Both the position numbers and the translations under genes were made by a program. A stretch of DNA of 51,324 nt from Lentisphaeria bacterium (GTDB taxonomy: Bacteria > Verrucomicrobiota > Lentisphaeria > Victivallales > UBA1829): NCBI GenBank assembly GCA_017541665.1, contig JAFXYP010000046.1:1-51324 (forward strand), written 5' to 3'. Shown here in pieces: positions 1 to 10,732 of this stretch. How positions within the stretch are numbered: position 1 is the stretch's first letter; each line of letters opens with the position of its first letter. A model generated the notes under the pieces. The model had not been told where the DNA came from, did not search any database, and saw only the letters and a list, made by a program, of their open reading frames with translations.

Positions 1-84
1 AAGCCGCCCATGCCGCCGCCAAAGCCGCCCATGCCGCCGCCAAAGCCGCCCATGCCGCCGCCAAAGCCGCCCATGCCGCCGCCA
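1..84. repeat. 21-bp tandem repeat, four full copies
   Basis: Four identical copies of a 21-bp unit (aagccgccca + tgccgccgcca) run from the window edge, followed by a partial degenerate copy to about 104. Read on the minus strand each unit encodes GGFGGGM in frame, so copy-number change would lengthen or shorten the protein without a frameshift. The array may continue beyond the window. Confidence 0.9.
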
Positions 85-293
85 AAGCCGCCCATGCCGG
101 GGCCCATCATGCCGGGGCCGCCGAAGCCGCCCTGCGGACCGGGAGCCGGGGTGTCGGCCGTCGTCGTTTCAGCCGGGACAGCCGTTTCATTCGCATCGGT
201 CTCGACCAGTTCGTCTTTCGTACTGGAACAGGCGGTGAGGGTCGCCATTCCGGCAGCCGTTGCGAGGATAATGATCGCGTTGAGGTTTTTCAT
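1..293 (-). CDS. Repeat-rich lipoprotein (partial, 3' end outside window)
   Basis: The gene starts at ATG 293 with a good Shine-Dalgarno (TAAGGAG) and runs off the left edge of the window. The N-terminus reads MKNLNAIIILATAAGMATLTAC followed by SS: a lipoprotein signal peptide with lipobox LTAC. A Ser/Thr/Glu/Pro-rich linker (about residues 25-52) leads into GGFGGPGMMGPGMGGF and then tandem 7-residue units GGFGGGM, encoded by a 21-bp DNA repeat (positions 1-84 and beyond). The likely location is the envelope, anchored by lipid. I recognise no family beyond Gly/Met/Phe-rich low-complexity lipoproteins. It is transcribed divergently from the NifU-type gene. The repeat number and C-terminus are unknown. 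Confidence 0.75.
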   Translation of the reverse strand, partial: MKNLNAIIILATAAGMATLTACSSTKDELVETDANETAVPAETTTADTPAPGPQGGFGGPGMMGPGMGGFGGGMGGFGGGMGGFGGGMGGFGGGMGG

Positions 294-813
294 AATCGTT
301 CTCCTTATTGATGCAGGTTGTTTTATGTTGAAGAATTGGTAAGATCGTTCCAAATGGCCGTCATTTCCGACCGCGTTTCGGGAAAATCCTGCGTTTCCCG
401 CATCTTCGATGCTTCGTAACTCTTTCTCGCATCGTTCCTTGGCGTTTTCCGCAGCAGTTTCATCTCAATTAACGCATCCCGTTTCCATTTTATTGCCGGA
501 CATCTGCTTTTTTTCTGAAAAAATAATGACAGCATTCCAAAACCCGTTCGATTTTCATTCCATTTCAAAACGTTATAAAATGACAGCTTTTCTATTGCCG
601 ATCCCGGAACACATTTTATTGTTTTCCCGAATCCATTCCAATGAAACGATCAGGATCACATCGGCCGGCGACTTGTTTTATTTCGGAAAAAGTCTCCATT
701 TCCGTTTGTATTTTCTCCCGCGCGTGCTACCTTATATCATTCATCCGACAAACAAATGCCGCATCCGCGGCTTCAACCAACCGGGCCAGGCGCCCGAAGA
801 AAGGCAAGACATC
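294..813. other. Intergenic region, no convincing gene
   Basis: This 520-bp gap lies between divergent genes. The ORFs crossing it have no ribosome-binding site or recognisable protein sequence. It is AT-richer than its surroundings. Only a possible promoter near 706-733 was seen. Confidence 0.6.
706..733 (+). promoter_or_regulatory. Possible promoter for the NifU-type gene
   Basis: TTGTAT (706-711) is followed after 16 nt by TACCTT (728-733), preceded by a TGn extended -10 element. The match is moderate. Confidence 0.35.
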
Positions 814-1032
814 ATGGAAGAGGCAATCAGAGAAAAACTTGAAGAACTCCGGGGAATGCTCCAGGCTGACGGCGGCGATCTCGAAGTCGTCTCCATCACC
901 GGAAAGACCGTCTTCCTCCGTCTCCGCGGCGCTTGCGGCGCCTGCCCCCACGCGCAGATGACGCTCAAGGACGGCATCGAACGCATTCTCCGGGACTCCG
1001 TCGATCCCGAAATCGTGGTCGAGCGCGCCTGA
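814..1032 (+). CDS. NifU-like C-terminal domain Fe-S protein
   Basis: This is a 72-residue protein covering just the NifU C-terminal/Nfu domain. The core is ADGGDLEVVSI followed by LRLRGACGACPHAQMTLKDGIE, containing the CxxC pair (C-G-A-C) that in Nfu/NifU proteins binds a transient [4Fe-4S] cluster for delivery to apo-enzymes. Nfu domains are usually 70-90 residues, so the length is normal for a stand-alone form. The start at 814 is chosen because it has an AAGG upstream and the domain begins right there. A much longer open frame from 409 carries no family sequence. A GNAT gene follows 110 bp downstream. The host has several Fe-S enzymes in this window (NadA, hydrogenase) that could be clients, which is inference. 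Confidence 0.85.
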   Translation: MEEAIREKLEELRGMLQADGGDLEVVSITGKTVFLRLRGACGACPHAQMTLKDGIERILRDSVDPEIVVERA

Positions 1033-1142
1033 TCTCCGCGTCCGTTCACGCACATCCGTTTCATCCTCCCCGACACCTCTCCGGCGCGGGCTTTCCGGTC
1101 TGCGTCCGGACGGCTGTTTCTTTCTTTCAAGGTTCAATCATC

Positions 1143-1748
1143 ATGGCAAATCTTGTCATCCGTCCTGAGGAATCCGTCGACCACCCCGTGATGGAAAACC
1201 TGATCCGCGACGCGTTCTGGGACGTCTACCGTCCCGGCGCAAGCGAACATCTCCTGATCCACAAGCTCCGTCAGGATCCGTCGTTCCTGCCGGAATTCAG
1301 CTTCGTCGCCGAGCTCGACGGCCAGCTCGCGGGCGGCATCTGGTACGCCCTGTGCGCCATCGAGAAACCGGACGGCTCGCGCATCCCGATCCCGACGCTC
1401 GGCCCGATCGGCGTCGCGCCAGCGCTTCAGAAACACGGCATCGGCTCCGCCCTGATCCGCCGCACCGTCCCGCTCGTGAAGGCCGCCGGGCATCCCGGCA
1501 TCGTGATCTTCGGCGATCCAGCCTACTACGGACGGTTCGGGTTCACGCCCGGCCGCGACGCGGGCATCGCCGCCTGCGACGGCAATTTCTACGACGTGCT
1601 CCAGCTGCTCCGCTTCGACCCGGACGCCGACCTCGCCGGACGTTACCAGGAAAGCGAGCCGTACCAGATCGACGAATCCGAGCTGGAACAGTTCGAGATC
1701 TGGTTCACGCCGCGGGAGAAACATGTCCTGCCGACGCAGCTCCACTGA
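1143..1748 (+). CDS. GNAT-family N-acetyltransferase
   Basis: The protein has 201 residues. It begins MANLVIRPEESVDHPVMENLIRDAF and contains the acetyl-CoA loop region LGPIGVAPALQKHGIGSALI (motif A: Q-x-x-G-I-G-S-A-L), then GDPAYYGRFGF, a signature shared with the YhbS-like predicted GNAT acetyltransferases. The substrate is unknown. Motif A and the YGRFGF segment make the family assignment solid, though not the role. The start has an AAGG ribosome site; the upstream in-frame extension to 933 overlaps the NifU-type gene and is not supported. A strong intrinsic terminator follows at 1779-1812. Confidence 0.88.
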   Translation: MANLVIRPEESVDHPVMENLIRDAFWDVYRPGASEHLLIHKLRQDPSFLPEFSFVAELDGQLAGGIWYALCAIEKPDGSRIPIPTLGPIGVAPALQKHGIGSALIRRTVPLVKAAGHPGIVIFGDPAYYGRFGFTPGRDAGIAACDGNFYDVLQLLRFDPDADLAGRYQESEPYQIDESELEQFEIWFTPREKHVLPTQLH

Positions 1749-1778
1749 ACTCACCCCCCTGCCCTGAAAAAACAAATC

Positions 1779-1812
1779 AGCCGCCCCGCTCCGGGACGGC
1801 TTCCTTTTTTTT
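1779..1812 (+). terminator. Intrinsic terminator after the GNAT gene
   Basis: AGCCGCCCCG, loop CTC, CGGGACGGCT form a 10-bp stem with one mismatch. It is followed by TCC and eight Ts, 31 bp after the GNAT stop. Confidence 0.85.
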
Positions 1813-1888
1813 GCCCTGGATTCAAGGCATGGAAAAACCCGGCACACGCTTTCACGCATGCCGGGGAAGCGGAGCCTCCACTGCGGCA

Positions 1889-1911
1889 GTGCGCGGCTTT
1901 CGCTCGCGCAC
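1889..1911. repeat. REP-like palindrome, copy 1
   Basis: GTGCGCG, a 9-nt spacer (gctttcgct), CGCGCAC. It is preceded by a second palindrome, CACTGCGGCAGTG (1879-1891). It lies between the convergent GNAT and beta-galactosidase genes. Related copies are at 17261-17281 and 32789-32810. Confidence 0.75.
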
Positions 1912-1946
1912 AGAAGATGCCGCGGAGGGGAATCGGCTTACCGACC

Positions 1947-5333
<3,387 letters not shown>

Positions 5334-5360
5334 TTAAGTTCGAAATATACTCCAGTCTGA

Positions 5361-5388
5361 AACATAGCAGTATTTCCGGAAAAATCAA
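5361..5388 (-). promoter_or_regulatory. Likely promoter of the beta-galactosidase gene
   Basis: On the minus strand TTGATT (5388-5383) is followed after 16 nt by TATGTT (5366-5361), about 70 bp upstream of the start codon. Confidence 0.45.
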
Positions 5389-5462
5389 TCCCGTTTCCCC
5401 TCTTTTTCCATTTTTTTCGATACGAATCCGCACTTCCCGCACGAAAATACGTTCCTTAAACC

Positions 5463-5492
5463 AAAAAAAGCGATGAAAAGCCGTCACCGGCT
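5463..5492 (-). terminator. Weak terminator at the end of the tcdA operon
   Basis: AGCCG-GTGA-CGGCT hairpin (5479-5492) overlaps the tcdA stop codon. On the minus strand it is followed by TTTCATCGC and seven Ts. The stem is short, so the call is tentative. Confidence 0.4.
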
Positions 5493-6209
5493 CAGGATCC
5501 GGTACACCGCCGCCGCGCTATGCACGGCGAACGCCGCCGGCATGAACGAGACCGTCCCGATCACCGGGCGTCCCGCCGCGTCCAGCTTCGGCTTGCGGGG
5601 CGTCTCCGTGGAATAAACCGCCGTCACGCCGTGTTCGATTCCGAGCTCGCGGAGTCCTTTTCTGACGAGTTTCGCCAGCGGGCACACGCTCGTTTCCGCG
5701 ATGTCGCCGCAGCGGATCGCGCCGGGATCGCTGCGGAGGCCCGCGCCCATGGCGCTGACCACGGGGATGCCGCGCCGGACGCATTCCGCAAGAAGGGCGA
5801 TCTTCGAGGGGACGGAGTCGATCGCGTCCAGCACGCAGTCATAGCGCCCGGTCTCAAGGACGCCGGGCATGTCTTCGGGGGAAAGGAACCGTTCGAGCAC
5901 GGTCAGTTTGAGGCGGGGGTTGACATCCATGAGTCGGTCTGCCATGACGACGGCCTTCGGCTGCCCGACCGTGCTCGCGAGCGCGGGAATCTGCCGGTTG
6001 ATGTTGGTCGTCTCCACCTCGTCGCCGTCCACGATCGTCATTGCGCCGACGCCGAGGCGCGCGACGAGTTCGGCGGCGAGCCCCCCTACCCCGCCGAGGC
6101 CGACGCAAAGCACCTGCGAACGCCGCACTTTTTCAATTCCGGCTGCATCCTCGAAAGCGAACATGCGCCCCAGCCATTCCGGGGCGGGATCAAATTCAGC
6201 AGCACACAT
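5484..6209 (-). CDS. tcdA: tRNA threonylcarbamoyladenosine dehydratase (TcdA/CsdL-like, ThiF/E1 family)
   Basis: This 241-residue protein belongs to the ThiF/MoeB/E1 superfamily. TcdA uses ATP to convert t6A37 in tRNA to the cyclic form ct6A. The Rossmann glycine loop GLGGVGG is near residue 38, followed by DGDEVETTNINRQ and then DAIDSVPSKIAL and SAMGAGLRSDP, in the order typical of TcdA. It lacks the CxxC pairs of MoeB/ThiF, which fits TcdA. The start is taken at ATG 6209, with AAAGG upstream and the family N-terminus (FDPAPEWLGRMFAFEDAAGIEKVR) right after it. It overlaps the end of the TatD-like gene by 14 bp and is the last gene of the operon. Confidence 0.85.
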   Translation of the reverse strand: MCAAEFDPAPEWLGRMFAFEDAAGIEKVRRSQVLCVGLGGVGGLAAELVARLGVGAMTIVDGDEVETTNINRQIPALASTVGQPKAVVMADRLMDVNPRLKLTVLERFLSPEDMPGVLETGRYDCVLDAIDSVPSKIALLAECVRRGIPVVSAMGAGLRSDPGAIRCGDIAETSVCPLAKLVRKGLRELGIEHGVTAVYSTETPRKPKLDAAGRPVIGTVSFMPAAFAVHSAAAVYRILSR

Positions 6210-6870
6210 GGCGGAATATCCTTTCGAAGTTGGCGCGGACGGCGGCGGCGAATTCGGCCGGTGCCAGCAGGTGCATGGCGGCGGCTTCCGCCAGAATCCG
6301 GTCGAAAAGCTCCGGCGATTCGTCCGTCTCGACCAGGATGCGGTCGAGCGGGATCTCCGCGAAATAATCCATGTTTCCGGCGTCCCGGAGCAACCCCGCC
6401 CCGAACGACAGCGTGCAGCCCGCATCCAGCAGGTCGAACGCCTTGCGCCCCGTCCCGCGGAACCCGTGGATCACCCATGGCGTTTCCGCGTCCGCCGACG
6501 CCTTGACGCGGAGGAGTTCGGGGAAACAACGCACACAGTGGATCACCAGCGGCTTCCCGCGTCGTCCTGCCTCGGCAACCTGCGCCTCAAACACCTTCAT
6601 CTGAAGCGGCAGGGACGCCTCCGCCATGCGGTCCAGGCCGCATTCCCCGACAGCCAGACAGCGGGGCGAATCGAACAGCGGAGCAAACGCGTCAAGCTCG
6701 TATTTTCCCGCGTCCCAAGGGTGGATTCCGGCGGAAAAAAAGACATTCTCAGGCACGGAAGAAAAGGGGTCCCGGATGTTCCGGAGACGGAAGACTGCGT
6801 CGTTTTCACGCGGGGTGCCGTGCGCATGCGCGTCCGGCACGTCAAGTCCGTGCACCGGAGTCCCGTTCAT
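6196..6870 (-). CDS. TatD-family metal-dependent hydrolase
   Basis: The protein has 224 residues. It has the TatD pattern: an N-terminal metal site DAHAH (usually DxHxH), AGIHPWD, a GECGLDR motif with the bridging Glu, VIHCVR with a metal His, and ETDESPELF near the C-terminus (the ETD metal site). TatD proteins are TIM-barrel phosphohydrolases/DNases; the natural substrate here is unknown. It is somewhat shorter than the usual 255-265 residues. Its ATG overlaps the TGA of the upstream methyltransferase gene (ATGA), indicating translational coupling. Confidence 0.85.
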   Translation of the reverse strand: MNGTPVHGLDVPDAHAHGTPRENDAVFRLRNIRDPFSSVPENVFFSAGIHPWDAGKYELDAFAPLFDSPRCLAVGECGLDRMAEASLPLQMKVFEAQVAEAGRRGKPLVIHCVRCFPELLRVKASADAETPWVIHGFRGTGRKAFDLLDAGCTLSFGAGLLRDAGNMDYFAEIPLDRILVETDESPELFDRILAEAAAMHLLAPAEFAAAVRANFERIFRHVCC

Positions 6871-8135
6871 TTACCACCGTTGCGGACGAAAAGCGCGGTG
6901 AAGGAGCAGTCACAGTCGGCGTGGCAGGGCAGAGTCGTCAGCGTGCCGTCGGTCTTGGAGCCGTCATGCGGGTTCTTGAACGGTTTGAGCTTGAAATCGG
7001 GCCTGGCATGAAGGAAACGGTTCACCAGCCCCATGTTTTCGACGTCGAAAACGGAACATGTGGCATAGACGAGCTTTCCGCCGGGACGGACGGAGTTCGC
7101 CGCCTTGTCCAGGATCGCGAACTGCGTCTTTGCGAGCTTCGACAGCTCCTCCTTCTTGAAGATCCATCGCATTTCGGGATTCCGGCGCCAGCGGCCCGAG
7201 GAAGAGCACGGGGCATCCACCAGCACGCCGTCGTATTCAGTCAGCGATGCGGCAAGCGGGGTTACGACCTCAATATTGCGGAAATGTCCCGCTGCGGCGC
7301 GCTTCTTCAGCTGCGCCAGCACGTCCTGACGGATATCCGAGGCGAAGACATGGACTTTCCTGCCGCCGTCGGCCGCGAGCTGGAGCGTCTTTCCTCCGGC
7401 TCCGCAGCAGCAGTCCCACCATCTTTCCTTCGGCTGCGGGTCCGCGGGCCACACAATGCACTGGGAAGAAAAATCCTGCACCTCGAAGTTCCCCGCCAGC
7501 CCCTTCAGCTTGTCCAGATGCGGATGCGCCGTCTTCACGCGTACGGCGTTTACCAGGACCTCGGAACCTCGTTCCGCCTGGATTTCCTGCGTCCCAAGCC
7601 GACGGATCAGCTCGTTCGCGGTGATGTTCTGCGCGCGGAGCCACATGGGGGAACGGGAGGCGAGGCCGTCGAGCCATGCCTGCCGCGCCGTTTCCGGCAC
7701 TTCGCCCGGCATCCAGTCCGGCACCAGGTCGTACACGTCCAGTTCCAGGTCGCTGTTGGTAACGGTGCGGATGCGCTTGAACGGGTCCGGCATTGCCGCC
7801 AGGACGTCCGGCGCTACGTCGCACCAGTAGGGAAACACGGGGCAGGACGGATCGTCGGCGGCAAGCGCCGCGGAAAGAGCGGGCCCGGGGATATTCTCCC
7901 GGTCAATGTCAAAAAGCTTTTCAAGGCAGCCTTTCCACCGGAAAAAGGCGAAGACGCTGCTCGTGATGGCGTGCCGGTCGCGCGAACCGTATTTGTGGTT
8001 GGCGCGGAAGAATTCGGCGAGGAACTTGTCCGCAGGTGTGCCGTTCTCCTCCAGCTCGTGCCAGGACAGGCGAATCGCCTCCAGACAGGCGGACGCGAGA
8101 GTCTTGAGCTTGTTTCCGGCCAATCCTTCGAGCAT
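6867..8135 (-). CDS. RsmB-like 16S rRNA (cytosine-C5) methyltransferase, NOL1/NOP2/Sun family
   Basis: This 422-residue protein has an NusB/RsmB-like helical N-terminal region (residues 1-150) and a SAM-dependent methyltransferase domain. Motif I is WDCCCGAGGKTLQLA, motif IV DAPCSSSGRWRRNPE carries the PC general-base cysteine, and motif VI YATCSVFDVEN carries the nucleophilic TC cysteine. Both catalytic cysteines are present. The family methylates cytosine C5 in rRNA (RsmB at C967) or tRNA; the exact target cannot be told by eye. The start has AAAGGG upstream. It is followed by tatD with a 4-nt overlap and preceded by ispF 21 bp upstream. Confidence 0.88.
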   Translation of the reverse strand: MLEGLAGNKLKTLASACLEAIRLSWHELEENGTPADKFLAEFFRANHKYGSRDRHAITSSVFAFFRWKGCLEKLFDIDRENIPGPALSAALAADDPSCPVFPYWCDVAPDVLAAMPDPFKRIRTVTNSDLELDVYDLVPDWMPGEVPETARQAWLDGLASRSPMWLRAQNITANELIRRLGTQEIQAERGSEVLVNAVRVKTAHPHLDKLKGLAGNFEVQDFSSQCIVWPADPQPKERWWDCCCGAGGKTLQLAADGGRKVHVFASDIRQDVLAQLKKRAAAGHFRNIEVVTPLAASLTEYDGVLVDAPCSSSGRWRRNPEMRWIFKKEELSKLAKTQFAILDKAANSVRPGGKLVYATCSVFDVENMGLVNRFLHARPDFKLKPFKNPHDGSKTDGTLTTLPCHADCDCSFTALFVRNGGK

Positions 8136-8156
8136 AACGGCAGGCCCTTTCCGCGG

Positions 8157-8648
8157 TCAGGCTTCTTCCTTCGGGAAGAGGATCACGGCGGCATGCGCCT
8201 CGATCGCCTGGCAATGGCCGACGGAGTCCAGTCCCTCGGCGGTCTTTGCCTTGATGGAGACATGGTCGACGCCGATTCCGAGGATCGAGGCAAGCACCTC
8301 CCGCATCTGCTGGACGTACGGAGCGAGCTTCGGCTTCTGGGCGATGATCGTGATGTCGGCGTTGCCGATCCGCCAGGCCTGAAACTCCGGCATGGCAAGT
8401 GTTTTCCGAAGCAGGGATTCGCCGGACGCCCCCAGATACTGCGGATCCTCATCCGGGTAATAGTGCCCGATGTCCCCGAGCGCAAGCGCGCCGAGCATGG
8501 CGTCGATCAGGGCATGAACGGGGGCGTCCGCGTCGCTGTGGCCGTCGAGCCCGGTTTCATTCGGGATATGGCAGGCGCAAAGCATCAGGTCGCGTTCCGG
8601 CGCCATCCGGTGAACGTCATAACCTATTCCGATTCGCATGTCTTTCAT
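8157..8648 (-). CDS. ispF: 2-C-methyl-D-erythritol 2,4-cyclodiphosphate synthase
   Basis: This 163-residue enzyme of the MEP isoprenoid pathway cyclises CDP-ME 2-phosphate to MEcPP, releasing CMP. The zinc-site DxH is in GIGYDVHRM, followed by GLDGHSDADAPVHALIDAMLG (metal His), GDIGHYYPDEDPQY and the conserved NADITIIAQKPKLAPY. Family length is 155-165. Two ATGs are possible (8648 and 8639); the first is preferred because AAGGAGG lies 9 nt upstream. The usual partner ispD is not in this window. Confidence 0.95.
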   Translation of the reverse strand: MKDMRIGIGYDVHRMAPERDLMLCACHIPNETGLDGHSDADAPVHALIDAMLGALALGDIGHYYPDEDPQYLGASGESLLRKTLAMPEFQAWRIGNADITIIAQKPKLAPYVQQMREVLASILGIGVDHVSIKAKTAEGLDSVGHCQAIEAHAAVILFPKEEA

Positions 8649-8688
8649 GAATCCGAGCCTCCTTCCATGCTGCGGGAAACGGTTTGAA

Positions 8689-10341
8689 TCATTCCTGGTT
8701 CCGCCCGCGGACGACCGTCGTGGCGGAGTTCAGAATCCAGGACTGGATGCCGCGGTACACGGCCTCCTGTTTGCGGTATTTCAGTTCGCTGCCGAGCATT
8801 TCCTTCTGTTCCGCGATCTCCTCCGCCGTAGCGGGCGTATGTGCGCTCACGAAAACGAAAACGGGATATCCGTAATCCTTGTCCGGAGAGGAAAGCTTCC
8901 CGGCATCGGTGGCGAGGGCCAGGTTCACGCCCTGCATGTAGGGATTGCTCTCGAGTTCGAACCGCGTCTTCGTGGTTTCGGCGTGCCAGGTCCCCTTCAG
9001 GGACTTCACGAGCTCTTCGATCCCGGCGGAGGCATCCTTCAGTTCCAGGAATTTCAGCGCAAGCTGGGAGCCGGCTTCGTCGGCCAGGTTGTTTTCCCGC
9101 TGGGAAAGGACGCGCTTCTGTGCGATTTCCTTCACGTCGTCGAACGGCTGGACCACGGAGGGGCGGCGCGCGGTCATCAGGAACATGGACACGCCGTGTT
9201 CGCCGGTCAGGATGTTCGTGTAGGAACCGACGTTCTTCAGGATCGTGATGGCATCGACCAGCTGATGGTCGATGTGGAGTTCCTCGTCGTCCTTCGTCAG
9301 CCTGGTAATGTTTTTGATCTCGGAGACCTTCAGCCCGGCCTTTTCGGCCTCGTCGCGGAAGAGTTTCTGCGGATCGGCCAGATAGGCATCCTTGTCCTCG
9401 CGGATGGCATCGCGGAACGATTTGTTGAACGCGCGCGCCGCGGCGATCGCGGCATCGCTCTCGACGGTGGTCTCAAGCTCCTTGCGAATATCGTCCTTCA
9501 CCTCGTCGAACGTCTTTTCCGTGCCGTCCTCCTTGACGAAAAGCCCCTTCCTGAGCTCGTAGTAATCTTTCAGCTGCTCCTCGGGCACTTCGGTCTTCTT
9601 TTCCGTGAACGGGGCATACGCGAGCAGGCCGTCGGACTCCGGCTCGCTCATGAAGAGCGACTGGTTGGCGGCGTAGAAATCTTTTACCTCGGCGTCCTCG
9701 ATCTTCACCTGGTCCTCGAACGATCCGGGCTCGAACGTGATCAGATGGTACGTGATCTTCTGGAGCATCGACTCGATGCCGGCTTCCGCCTCGCCATCCG
9801 GCACGATCACATTCGAGGCCGTCAGCATCGGAACCTTCTGCATGCGGATCATGGAACGGACAGCCTCCTCGAGATCGGAGAACCCGAGCCCGGAAGGCGC
9901 AAGACAGCGGTCCTTGTACTGGGTGTAAAGCTCGGCAGAGAATTTGCCGTCCTTCTGGAACTTCGGCAGGGAGTGGATCACGTCGGCGACTTCCCTGTCG
10001 CTGGCCTGGATATTCAGGACGTCGGCGGCCTTCATCAGGAGCGCAGTCTGGAACGAAGCATCTTCGTCAAGCGACTGCACGCGCTGCGGGGACATGTTGT
10101 ATGTCGCGGCGCGGATCAGGGAGGCAGTCTGGCGGGCACTGCTCACGTCGCCGTAGGTGATCTTGTGTCCCAGTACGGCCCCGTACTGGGTGCCCGCGCC
10201 GATGTTCCCGCCGAAAAGCAGCGATCCGTCCACGCCCGGCGTGAAGAACCAGACGAACGAGACGATGACGACTCCGGTAAAAATGGCAAAAGTGACTTTC
10301 CCGTGCTTCACCAGCACGTTGTTCATTTTCTGAATAATCAT
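8689..10341 (-). CDS. PpiD/SurA-N-like membrane-anchored periplasmic folding factor
   Basis: This 550-residue protein starts MIIQKMNNVLVKHGK, followed by a single membrane segment (about residues 18-34, FAIFTGVVIVSFVWFF). The rest should be periplasmic. The first 200 periplasmic residues resemble the SurA/PpiD N-terminal chaperone domain, including the YGDVSSARQTA and DREVADVIHSLPKFQKDGKFS region. I do not see a clear parvulin (rotamase) domain with its QSxxxxxxGGxLG motif, so it may be a chaperone without isomerase activity. The start at 10341 is chosen over the upstream in-frame start because AGAGGTC lies about 10 nt before it and the PpiD-like N-terminus begins there. It heads the ppiD-ispF-rsmB-tatD-tcdA operon. 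Confidence 0.7.
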   Translation of the reverse strand: MIIQKMNNVLVKHGKVTFAIFTGVVIVSFVWFFTPGVDGSLLFGGNIGAGTQYGAVLGHKITYGDVSSARQTASLIRAATYNMSPQRVQSLDEDASFQTALLMKAADVLNIQASDREVADVIHSLPKFQKDGKFSAELYTQYKDRCLAPSGLGFSDLEEAVRSMIRMQKVPMLTASNVIVPDGEAEAGIESMLQKITYHLITFEPGSFEDQVKIEDAEVKDFYAANQSLFMSEPESDGLLAYAPFTEKKTEVPEEQLKDYYELRKGLFVKEDGTEKTFDEVKDDIRKELETTVESDAAIAAARAFNKSFRDAIREDKDAYLADPQKLFRDEAEKAGLKVSEIKNITRLTKDDEELHIDHQLVDAITILKNVGSYTNILTGEHGVSMFLMTARRPSVVQPFDDVKEIAQKRVLSQRENNLADEAGSQLALKFLELKDASAGIEELVKSLKGTWHAETTKTRFELESNPYMQGVNLALATDAGKLSSPDKDYGYPVFVFVSAHTPATAEEIAEQKEMLGSELKYRKQEAVYRGIQSWILNSATTVVRGRNQE

Positions 10342-10395
10342 GGGGTGTGTGACCTCTATTGGTGCAGATTGCGTTGGATGAAAATACAAATCTAT

Positions 10396-10424
10396 AATTT
10401 AATGCCAAATCACGAAATGTCAAG
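10396..10424 (-). promoter_or_regulatory. Promoter of the ppiD-ispF-rsmB-tatD-tcdA operon
   Basis: Minus strand TTGACA (10424-10419), 17-nt spacer, TAAATT (10401-10396). It lies 55 bp upstream of the PpiD-like start. Confidence 0.65.
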
Positions 10425-10664
10425 CCTGCCCCCGCAAAAGTCGATGAAATATTCCGTACAAAGCCGCCTGTCCGCCGAGATTGTCCGGGACGCTCGCCGC
10501 GGAGCATGCGCCGGGGCGGCCGGAAACGGCGGAGAGCGGCAGTTCCCGGTTCCGCCGGCCGACGCATCGGATGTTTAACCCCCGTCTCCGGGATCCGATC
10601 CTCGACGCCGTTCATCGTCGCCTATCGGAAAAGATAAAAATAAAGCCGGATTATCATTTCCGGT

Positions 10665-10693
10665 TTGACTTTTTGATGTAATTGATGTATAAT
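10665..10693 (+). promoter_or_regulatory. Sigma-70-type promoter of the ankyrin gene
   Basis: TTGACT (10665-10670), 17-nt spacer, perfect TATAAT (10688-10693). It lies 40 bp upstream of the start codon and is the best consensus promoter seen in the window. Confidence 0.8.
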
Positions 10694-10732
10694 ATATACA
10701 CCATTTTTTCGTCTTCATCAGGAGAGTCTTCC

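Larger units (their letters stand above)
10342..10732. other. Divergent intergenic region
   Basis: This 391-bp gap between divergent genes holds the two promoters at 10396-10424 (minus) and 10665-10693 (plus). The middle part (about 10430-10640) shows no gene or repeat that I can support. Confidence 0.6.

Noticed and set aside
1..104. CRISPR-like array at the left edge
   Set aside because: The units are directly contiguous with no spacers and encode an in-frame GGFGGGM protein repeat.
409..813. N-terminal extension of the NifU-type protein
   Set aside because: There is no family sequence before residue 1 of the 72-residue form, and a ribosome site lies at the internal ATG 814.
6921..8687. 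Plus-strand open frame of 588 codons (and similar ones at 8638-10578, 21814-23343, 35966-37456, 37905-40250 and 46737-48971)
   Set aside because: All are antisense shadows of minus-strand genes with clear family motifs, and they have no ribosome sites or domains of their own.
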